A DNA stretch of 64,000 bases from Tsuneonella aeria (GTDB lineage: Bacteria > Pseudomonadota > Alphaproteobacteria > Sphingomonadales > Sphingomonadaceae): the NCBI RefSeq assembly GCF_009827495.1, contig NZ_WTZA01000001.1, positions 62,001-126,000 of the forward strand, given 5' to 3'. Made by a program: the position numbers and the translations under genes. Below, piece after piece: positions 1 to 6,262 of this stretch. Below the pieces are notes generated by a model. That model had not been told where the DNA came from. It did no database searches and worked only from the letters and a program-made list of their open reading frames with translations. Within the stretch, counting starts at the first letter, position 1. Each line of letters opens with the position of its first letter.

Positions 1-129
1 GGGCTTCGCGTTCTTGAGGCCGCCGGTCACCTTGCTCAGGGCGGGCAGCCGGACGGCGCCCAACCACACCAGCATCACCAGCGTCCATGCGACCAGCACG
101 GCCGCCGGCGCGAGCATCTGAGCCTGCAT
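1..129 (-). CDS. MAPEG family membrane protein, N-terminal part only
   Basis: The first 43 codons of a minus-strand gene start at 129 and run off the left edge. The visible protein begins MQAQMLAPAAVLVAWTLVML, a hydrophobic first membrane segment followed by a short basic stretch. This resembles the N-terminus of MAPEG-family (eicosanoid and glutathione metabolism) membrane proteins common in sphingomonads. The rest of the gene lies outside the window, so the call rests on one membrane segment and on similarity from memory. No partner is implied by the neighbouring dehydratase, which lies on the same strand upstream. Confidence 0.55.
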   Translation of the reverse strand, partial: MQAQMLAPAAVLVAWTLVMLVWLGAVRLPALSKVTGGLKNAKP

Positions 130-211
130 TTCCAATCTCCCCCTTCAAATCTGCCCGCGTGCAAGGCCGTGACACTGTCGTGGCGCAAGACCCGCACGCG
201 GGGCAATAGCG

Positions 212-1177
212 CTATTCGCCGGCGCTGAGCGTGGCGGCGAACGCTTCGGGATCGGTGTTGCCGCCCGTCAGGGTGATCACCGTTCCTTCGTCGAGCGGCA
301 CCTTGCCGGCCAGGGCCGCGGCCAGCGCAGCCGCCCCGCCGGGTTCCGCCACCAGCCGCAACTGCGCAAAGGCGAAACGCTGCGCCGCGCGCACTTCATC
401 GTCGGTCACGGCAATGCCCGGCTCGGCCCGGCCGTGAAGGACCGCGAAGTTGACGGGCGCCGTTGAAGGCGTCTGGATCGCATCGCAGATGGTGGGCGGA
501 GCATCGGGGCCGACGCGGACGATGCGTCCCAGTTCCAGGCTCCGGGCCAGATCGTCCCAGCCGGCGGGCTCCACCGGGTGGACGGCGCTGTCCGGGCAGG
601 CGAGCGCGAGCCCCGCCGCCAGCCCGCCGCCACCGCAGCAGACCACGATACGGCTCGGCGCGCGGCCTAGCTGCGCGGCGATCTCAATGCCCATGCTGCC
701 CTGTCCCTCGATCACCCAGGGATCGGCATAGGCATGGACGAGGACGCGGCCCCGTTCGTCGCACAAGGCATTGGCGATGGCGTCGCGATCCTCGCCGCCG
801 GGCCGGTCATAGAGGATCACTTCGGCCCCAAGGGCGCGGGTCGCCGCGATCTTCACTCGGGGTGCGTCCACCGGCATGACGATGGCCGCCTCGATCCCCA
901 GCGCGCGTGCCGCCCAGGCGACGCCCTGCGCATGGTTGCCGCTCGATACGGCGATCACCCCCGCGGCCCGTTCCGCATCCGTAAGGTCCGTCAGCCGGTG
1001 CCACGCGCCGCGTATCTTGAACGCGCCGATCGGCTGCAGGCTGTCGCACTTCACGTGCACCCGCACGCCGCCGATCTCTACCGGCAGCAGCGGGGTGGGC
1101 GGAAGGATCGCGGCGATCTTCCCGGCGGCTGCAAGGACGCCCTGGCGGGTGGGTGTGCGGGGGCTTTCGCGAAACAT
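212..1177 (-). CDS. Threonine/serine dehydratase, PLP-dependent (fold type II)
   Basis: This is a 321-residue protein of the serine/threonine dehydratase family, which deaminates threonine or serine to 2-oxobutyrate or pyruvate using PLP. The PLP lysine is K54 in GAFKIRGA, the substrate loop SSGNHAQG is at residues 79-85 and the glycine-rich phosphate loop CGGGGLAAG is near 181-189. It has only the catalytic domain, with no C-terminal ACT-like regulatory domain as in biosynthetic IlvA, so it is the short catabolic or broad-specificity type. Threonine versus serine (or racemase) activity cannot be told from sequence. It diverges from the polyamine cluster with 65 bp between the starts. Confidence 0.85.
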   Translation of the reverse strand: MFRESPRTPTRQGVLAAAGKIAAILPPTPLLPVEIGGVRVHVKCDSLQPIGAFKIRGAWHRLTDLTDAERAAGVIAVSSGNHAQGVAWAARALGIEAAIVMPVDAPRVKIAATRALGAEVILYDRPGGEDRDAIANALCDERGRVLVHAYADPWVIEGQGSMGIEIAAQLGRAPSRIVVCCGGGGLAAGLALACPDSAVHPVEPAGWDDLARSLELGRIVRVGPDAPPTICDAIQTPSTAPVNFAVLHGRAEPGIAVTDDEVRAAQRFAFAQLRLVAEPGGAAALAAALAGKVPLDEGTVITLTGGNTDPEAFAATLSAGE

Positions 1178-1242
1178 CCTGCCGGACTAGTGCGTTCGCC
1201 GTTAAGCGCCAATCGGCGATCAGCATCTTTTTCGGAGTTATC

Positions 1243-2454
1243 ATGTCGACAGTCCTGGTTATCGGTGCGGGCGGGGTCAGCTCGGTCTGCGTCCACAAGA
1301 TGGCGATGAACGCGGATATCTTTTCCGACATCCACCTCGCCAGCCGCACGAAGTCGAAATGCGATGCGATCGCCGCATCGGTGAAGGCGCGCACCGGGCA
1401 GGACGTGGCGACCTATTCCATCGACGCGGAAGAAGTGCCGGCGATGGTCAACCTGATCCGCCAGGTGAAGCCCAGCCTCGTGGTGAACCTGGCGCTGCCG
1501 TACCAGGATCTGCCGATCATGGACGCCTGCCTGGAAGCCGGCGTCGATTACCTCGACACCGCCAACTACGAACCGAAGGACGAGGCGAAGTTCGAATACA
1601 AGTGGCAGTGGGCCTATCACGACCGCTTCAAGGAAGCCGGGCTGATGGCGCTGCTCGGCTCGGGCTTCGATCCGGGCGTGACCAGCGTGTTCACGATGTG
1701 GCTCAAGAAACACAAGCTGAAGACGATCCGCCAGCTGGACATTCTCGACTGCAACGGGGGCGATCACGGCCAGCACTTTGCGACGAACTTCAATCCGGAG
1801 ATCAACATTCGCGAAGTCACCGCGCCGGCGCGCCATTGGGAAAACGGCGAATGGGTTGAAACGCCGGCGATGTCGAACAGGGTCAACTTCGACTTCGAGG
1901 CGGTGGGCCCGAAGAACATGTACCTGATGTATCACGAAGAGCTGGAAAGCCTGGCGCGTTTCGTGCCCGAAATGGAGCGGGCGCGGTTCTGGATGACGTT
2001 CGGCGATGCCTACATCAACCACCTCACCGTGCTGCAGAATGTCGGCATGACGAGCATCGAGCCCATCCGGTACCAGGGCAAGGAAATCATCCCCCTGCAG
2101 TTCCTCGCCGCCGTCCTGCCCAAGCCGGAAACGCTGGGGGAAAAGACCAAGGGCAACACCAACATCGGCGTCATCGCTACCGGCGAGGCGCTCGACGGCA
2201 GCGGCGAAAAGACGTTCTACATCAAGAACATCTGCAGCCACGAGGCGGCCTACGAGGAAACCGGCAACCAGGCCGTGAGCTATACCACCGGCGTGCCGGC
2301 CATGATCGGCAGCGCGATGATGCTGACCGGCAAATGGCGCGGGGAGGGCGTGTTCAACATGGAACAGATGGACCCCGACCCGTTCATGGACATGCTCAAT
2401 TCCGACGGCCTGCCATGGACGGTCGAGGAATTGCCGGGACCGGTGCAGTTCTGA
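1243..2454 (+). CDS. Saccharopine dehydrogenase family protein, probable carboxynorspermidine synthase
   Basis: This 403-residue NAD(P)-binding protein opens with the Rossmann motif VIGAGGVSS at residues 6-14. Family members next to nspC are carboxy(nor)spermidine dehydrogenases, which reductively condense aspartate semialdehyde with a diamine (putrescine or diaminopropane). The start at 1243 was chosen over an in-frame ATG 90 bases upstream because GGAG lies 5 bases before it and the Rossmann motif then sits at the N-terminus. The pairing with nspC and ornithine decarboxylase downstream supports a polyamine role rather than lysine metabolism. Exact substrate is inferred from context. Confidence 0.85.
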   Translation: MSTVLVIGAGGVSSVCVHKMAMNADIFSDIHLASRTKSKCDAIAASVKARTGQDVATYSIDAEEVPAMVNLIRQVKPSLVVNLALPYQDLPIMDACLEAGVDYLDTANYEPKDEAKFEYKWQWAYHDRFKEAGLMALLGSGFDPGVTSVFTMWLKKHKLKTIRQLDILDCNGGDHGQHFATNFNPEINIREVTAPARHWENGEWVETPAMSNRVNFDFEAVGPKNMYLMYHEELESLARFVPEMERARFWMTFGDAYINHLTVLQNVGMTSIEPIRYQGKEIIPLQFLAAVLPKPETLGEKTKGNTNIGVIATGEALDGSGEKTFYIKNICSHEAAYEETGNQAVSYTTGVPAMIGSAMMLTGKWRGEGVFNMEQMDPDPFMDMLNSDGLPWTVEELPGPVQF

Positions 2455-2466
2455 GGCAAACCGGGC

Positions 2467-2492
2467 TCACACGAAGGCACGAAGACACAAAG
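2467..2492. repeat. Left inverted repeat of the GxxExxY cassette (three tandem octamers)
   Basis: After TC come three consecutive octamers, ACACGAAG, GCACGAAG and ACACAAAG, lying 12 bases after the stop of the upstream gene. The reverse complement of 2914-2939 matches this 26-base segment at 22 positions. Between them the two repeats bound one gene. Confidence 0.85.
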
Positions 2493-2499
2493 TTAAAGG

Positions 2500-2910
2500 A
2501 TGCGGAACCTGGACCGGATCGAGGAGCTCGGGCGCATCGTGATCGACTGCGGCTACCGACTTCATCGAAACTTGGGTCCTGGCCTGCTCGAAAGCGCGTA
2601 CGAGTTAATCCTTTTTGAGTCGCCGCGGCAGCGCGGGGTCCCGGTGCGACGTCAGGTGCCTGTTCCGATCAGCTGGGACGGCATTGTCATAGACAATGCA
2701 TTCAAGGTGGACATCCTCGTTGAAGATGTCCTGCTGATCGAATTGAAATCGACCGAGCGCGTCGCTGCTGTACACGCGAAGCAGGTCCTGACCTACCTGA
2801 GGTTAATGGGGCTCCCGCTTGGGTTTCTCATGAATTTCGGCCAAGCGACGTTCAAGGAGGGCCTCAAGCGAGTGGCCAACGATTACTACGGAGTGATCCC
2901 CACCAGCTGA
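2500..2910 (+). CDS. GxxExxY family protein, PD-(D/E)XK nuclease-like
   Basis: This 136-residue protein carries the defining GxxExxY signature (GLLESAY, residues 28-34), a PD-(D/E)XK-like core (D71 followed by E81-L-K83 in LIELKSTE) and the typical QVLTYLRLMG...GFLMNFG segment at 95-113. The family is widespread but its function is not established; the fold suggests DNA cleavage or binding. The purine run AAAGG touches the ATG directly, so spacing is poor and the true start is uncertain. The gene looks AT-richer than its neighbours (for example GAG TTA ATC CTT TTT) and interrupts a polyamine operon between inverted repeats, which suggests a separate acquisition. Confidence 0.85.
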   Translation: MRNLDRIEELGRIVIDCGYRLHRNLGPGLLESAYELILFESPRQRGVPVRRQVPVPISWDGIVIDNAFKVDILVEDVLLIELKSTERVAAVHAKQVLTYLRLMGLPLGFLMNFGQATFKEGLKRVANDYYGVIPTS

Positions 2911-2913
2911 CCC

Positions 2914-2939
2914 CTTCATGTCTTAGTGTCTTCGTGTGA
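2914..2939. repeat. Right inverted repeat of the GxxExxY cassette (three tandem octamers)
   Basis: On the plus strand this reads CTTCATGT, CTTAGTGT, CTTCGTGT and GA. As reverse complement it is TC plus three octamers close to ACACGAAG, pairing with 2467-2492 at 22 of 26 positions. It starts 3 bases after the GxxExxY stop codon and ends 24 bases before nspC. Confidence 0.85.
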
Positions 2940-2963
2940 CAAAATCAGAGGCTCGACAAAGTC

Positions 2964-4148
2964 ATGGAAACCAGAGCTGGCGATCCCGGCGCCTTTGCCC
3001 GCTTCGACCTGGGGCGTGTCGATTCCCCGGCGTTCGTCGTCGATGCGGCGAAATTGCGGGCGAACCTGCAAGTGCTCGCCGACATTCGCGATGCGGCGGA
3101 CGTCAAGGTGCTCGCCGCGCTCAAGGCGTTCAGCATGTGGTCGGTCGCGCCGATCATCGGTGAGTATCTCGACGGGGTTTGCACCAGTGGCCTGTGGGAA
3201 GCACGGCTGGCGAGCGAGTTCTATGACGGCGAGATCGCGACGTACTGCGCCGCCTACAAGCCGGATGAGCTGGCCGAGGTGTGCCGCCTGTCCGACCACG
3301 TGATCTTCAACTCCCCCGGCCAGCTCGAACGCTATCGCCCCATCCTCGACGCCGCGCGGGCGGCAGGGCAGGATTTCGACGTGGGCCTCCGGATCAATCC
3401 CCTGTGCCCATGCGGCGAAGTGCCGCGCTACGATCCATCCAGCCCCGGCAGCCGGCTCGGCTTCCCGATCGACCAGCTGACGCCGGAAATCATGGAGCAG
3501 GTGGACGGCATCCACTTCCACAACTTGTGCGAACAGGATTTCGAACCGCTGCGGCGGACCTGGGACACGGTGTTCGACACGATCGAGCCGTGGTTCGGCC
3601 AGCTCAAGTGGATCAACATGGGCGGCGGTCACCATATCACCCGCGCGGATTACCAGCGCGAGGAACTGGTCGAATTCTTGCGCGATGCGAAGGACGATAC
3701 CGGCGCGGAGATCTACCTGGAGCCGGGGGAGGCCGTGGCACTCGACGCCGGTATCCTCGTCGGCACGATCCTCGATTCCCACTGGAACGGTCAGCCCGTG
3801 GCGATCACCGACATTTCCGCGACCTGCCATATGCCCGACGTGATCGAGGCGCCCTATCGCCCGGCGATGCTGCACGAGGTAAACGGAGGCGAAGGCGGGG
3901 ACGAGCCGATCCGGCTGGGCGGCCCGTCGTGTCTCGCAGGGGATGTGATCGGCGACTATCACCTTCCCGTGCCGAACGAGCCGGGGCAGCGATTCGCCTT
4001 CCTCGACCAGGCGCATTATTCGATGGTGAAGACGAACACCTTCAACGGCGTCCAGCTCCCGTCGATCTGGCTGTGGGACAGCGATACCGATGCGCTCGAT
4101 CAGATAAAATCGTTCGATTACACCGATTTCCGCGATCGGCTCAGCTAG
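2964..4148 (+). CDS. nspC: Carboxynorspermidine decarboxylase
   Basis: This 394-residue alanine-racemase-fold PLP enzyme decarboxylates carboxynorspermidine or carboxyspermidine, the last step of the aspartate-semialdehyde route to (nor)spermidine. The PLP lysine is K54 in LAALKAFSMW. The conserved NMGGGHHIT segment and the LEPGEAVALDAG phosphate-binding motif follow in order. Length fits the family. It would directly follow the saccharopine-dehydrogenase-like gene if the GxxExxY cassette were absent, so the cassette appears to have split a two-gene operon. No second promoter is obvious in the 24 bases between the right repeat and the ATG. Confidence 0.92.
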   Translation: METRAGDPGAFARFDLGRVDSPAFVVDAAKLRANLQVLADIRDAADVKVLAALKAFSMWSVAPIIGEYLDGVCTSGLWEARLASEFYDGEIATYCAAYKPDELAEVCRLSDHVIFNSPGQLERYRPILDAARAAGQDFDVGLRINPLCPCGEVPRYDPSSPGSRLGFPIDQLTPEIMEQVDGIHFHNLCEQDFEPLRRTWDTVFDTIEPWFGQLKWINMGGGHHITRADYQREELVEFLRDAKDDTGAEIYLEPGEAVALDAGILVGTILDSHWNGQPVAITDISATCHMPDVIEAPYRPAMLHEVNGGEGGDEPIRLGGPSCLAGDVIGDYHLPVPNEPGQRFAFLDQAHYSMVKTNTFNGVQLPSIWLWDSDTDALDQIKSFDYTDFRDRLS

Positions 4149-4251
4149 GCCGGGGCAGGGCACGGCACGCCGCGCCGGGGGTTGCGGCGGCGGGGCTCGA
4201 TTTTCACTTGCGGTTCACCGAACGCGCGATATACGCGCACCCCGCAGCCCC

Positions 4252-4313
4252 AAGGGGACTTCCTTAACCGCAAGGCTGCCTCGTTCAAACGAACCGTTTG
4301 GGGGTCCCTTGAG
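4252..4313 (+). ncRNA. Candidate speF-type leader RNA
   Basis: The leader just before the ornithine decarboxylase start can fold into a closed multi-stem structure. An outer stem pairs AAGGGGAC (4252-4259, one bulged G) with GTCCCTT (4304-4310). Inside are CCTT/AAGG (4262-4275) and CAAACG-AAC-CGTTTG (4286-4300). The purine run GGGGG (4300-4304) that could serve as ribosome binding site lies at the 3' foot of the stems, so folding could control translation. Position and layout match the alphaproteobacterial speF motif known upstream of ornithine decarboxylase genes; family membership is from memory and needs a covariance-model search. Confidence 0.65.
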
Positions 4314-5519
4314 TTGCACATCCATCCTGACGCCCGGTCTGTAGTTCGCGCCCTCGCGCCTGACGAACCGGTTATTCTCAATCGCCCGCACGCTGCTGCG
4401 CGCGCTGCCCGATTCTTTACCGAGAAGTTTCCGGGCAAGTCGCTCTACGCCGTAAAGGCCAATCCCTCGCCAGCCCTCCTGCAGATTCTGTGGGACAGCG
4501 GCATCACCCATTACGATGTCGCCTCGATCGCGGAAGTCCGCCTGGTGCGCGAGACGTTGCCGGAAGCCGAGCTGTGCTTCATGCACCCGGTGAAGACGGC
4601 GCGCGCGATCCGCGAGGCCTATTTCGAACACGGCGTGAAAACCTTCAGCCTCGACACGATCGAGGAGCTGGAGAAGATCGTGGAGAACACGTCGGCCGAA
4701 GATGGCACCGCCGCGTCCGATCTGCGCCTGCTGGTGCGGATGCGCGTCAGCTCGGAATATTCGGAGCTCAGCCTCGCCGCCAAGTTCGGGGTCGATCTTG
4801 CCGATGCGGCGGACCTGCTGCGGACGACCCGCCAGCACTGCGACTGGCTGGGCGTGTGCTTCCACGTCGGCAGCCAGGCGATGACGCCGTTCGCCTATGT
4901 CCAGGCGCTGGAGCGCGTGCGCGCCGCGGTGGCCGAAGCGTCGGTGGTGATCGACGTGGTCGATGTGGGCGGGGGCTTCCCCAGCGACTACCCGGGGATG
5001 GAGCCGCCGCCGCTGGAAGATTACTTCGCGATCATCCACCGCCACTTCGAAGCCTTGCCGATCGCCTACAACGCCGAACTGTGGTGCGAACCCGGCCGCG
5101 CGCTGTGCGCCGAATATTCGAGCCTGATCGTGCGGGTGGAAAAGCGCCGCGGGGATGAACTCTACATCAACGACGGTGCATACGGCGCGCTGTTCGATGC
5201 CGCGCACGTGGCCTGGCGTTTTCCGGTCAAGGCGCTGGAGGACGATCTTACCCAGCCGCTCGCGGAATTCGCGTTCTACGGTCCGACCTGCGACGATGCC
5301 GATTACATGAAGGGTCCGTTCCTGTTGCCGGCTGATATCCAGGCGGGCGACTATATCGAGATCGGCATGCTGGGCGCATACGGCGCGGCGATGAAGACCG
5401 GCTTCAACGGCTTCGGCAATGCGGAACAGATCGTCGTGGAGGACGAGCCGATGGCCAGCCTCTATCGCGGCGACCGGGTGGACCCGCGCGCCACCGACAA
5501 CGTGGTGAGCCTCCGCTGA
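4314..5519 (+). CDS. Ornithine decarboxylase, type III PLP (alanine-racemase fold)
   Basis: This 401-residue enzyme converts ornithine (possibly also lysine) to putrescine (or cadaverine). From the TTG start at 4314 the PLP lysine is K48 in LYAVKANP. WCEPGRAL binds phosphate and YGPTCDDADYM carries the catalytic cysteine and substrate aspartate typical of eukaryotic-type ODCs. TTG was chosen because the open frame extending up to 4182 runs through the structured leader and its translation is unlike the family. The product putrescine feeds the carboxyspermidine genes upstream. Ornithine versus dual ornithine/lysine specificity is not resolved. Confidence 0.88.
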   Translation: MHIHPDARSVVRALAPDEPVILNRPHAAARAARFFTEKFPGKSLYAVKANPSPALLQILWDSGITHYDVASIAEVRLVRETLPEAELCFMHPVKTARAIREAYFEHGVKTFSLDTIEELEKIVENTSAEDGTAASDLRLLVRMRVSSEYSELSLAAKFGVDLADAADLLRTTRQHCDWLGVCFHVGSQAMTPFAYVQALERVRAAVAEASVVIDVVDVGGGFPSDYPGMEPPPLEDYFAIIHRHFEALPIAYNAELWCEPGRALCAEYSSLIVRVEKRRGDELYINDGAYGALFDAAHVAWRFPVKALEDDLTQPLAEFAFYGPTCDDADYMKGPFLLPADIQAGDYIEIGMLGAYGAAMKTGFNGFGNAEQIVVEDEPMASLYRGDRVDPRATDNVVSLR

Positions 5520-5531
5520 CCTGACGTGATC

Positions 5532-5564
5532 GGCCCCCGCAGCGTCCGTTTCGCTGCGGGGGCC
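5532..5564 (+). terminator. Terminator hairpin after ornithine decarboxylase
   Basis: A perfect 13-bp stem, GGCCCCCGCAGCG with CGCTGCGGGGGCC, encloses a 7-base loop 12 bases after the stop codon. There is no T tract after it, so it may act in both directions for the convergent gene ending at 5652. Confidence 0.75.
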
Positions 5565-5651
5565 GGCCGGGCACGCACCCGGCGTCTCGACTGCCCCGGC
5601 GCGCTCGCTGTGATAAGGGGGACCGGGCGGGGCGAGGCAGGCGAGTACAGC

Positions 5652-6017
5652 TTAGCGTGGCTTCTTCTTGTCGCCGGTGGTCGCCTTCGTGCGGTCCACC
5701 GTCGTGGTCCTGGCGCCCATGGCGTCGATCTCGCGTGTCACGGTTGTCGTGTTGCCGCTGGGTGTGGTAACGGCGTGCTGATGGGCGGTCGCGGTCACGG
5801 TGCTGTTCGTGCCGTCCGCGTTCGGCATCGTCGTCGTGCTGGTGGTTTCCGTGTTCGTGACCGCCGCGCCGTTCCCGTTGGCCGTGGGCGTGGCGGTCGT
5901 CACCGTGGTTTGGGTTACGGGGGTTTCAGTTACGGGGGCGGTGGGGAGTTCCTGGGCGGACGCCGTGCCGGCGATCGTCAGGAGCGCCGCGCCGGCGCCG
6001 ATGAAGGCTGCTTTCAT
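5652..6017 (-). CDS. Secreted Thr-rich low-complexity protein
   Basis: This 121-residue protein has a clear signal peptide (residues 1-21, cleavage likely after ASA before QELP) and then a mature chain dominated by Thr, Ala, Val and Asn (repeated TTV, TTT and TNT runs). It ends in a basic KKKPR tail. No domain is recognised. Such chains are typical of extended periplasmic or surface-exposed linkers. The gene is convergent with ornithine decarboxylase and separated from the downstream GGDEF-EAL gene by about 245 bases that hold no obvious gene. Function unknown. Confidence 0.7.
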   Translation of the reverse strand: MKAAFIGAGAALLTIAGTASAQELPTAPVTETPVTQTTVTTATPTANGNGAAVTNTETTSTTTMPNADGTNSTVTATAHQHAVTTPSGNTTTVTREIDAMGARTTTVDRTKATTGDKKKPR

Positions 6018-6262
6018 ATCTCGTCTCCAATGCCGCGCGGTGGCCTGTCCGGGCCTGTTCCGCGCTGGGGACGAAGCGGTTCGGGCCGGCCGTCTTTCGC
6101 CCGGATGAACGGCCCTTCAGGCGGTCGCACGGGCGCAACCGTTGACGGTCCAGTCAGTCCGGAAAACCGACGAAGCGGGTCTTCCGGCCAGCGGCATTCG
6201 GTTGGAGACGAACACTTTCGCCAGGGATTCGCGCGTGTTCGCGCACCCCCGGTCCTGTCGCC

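Noticed and set aside
2467..2939. CRISPR-like array
   Set aside because: The octamers are too short, lack spacers and occur as two inverted blocks around a gene, so they are terminal repeats, not CRISPR.
4182..4313. N-terminal extension of ornithine decarboxylase
   Set aside because: The region forms the leader structure and its translation does not resemble the family; TTG at 4314 fits homologues.
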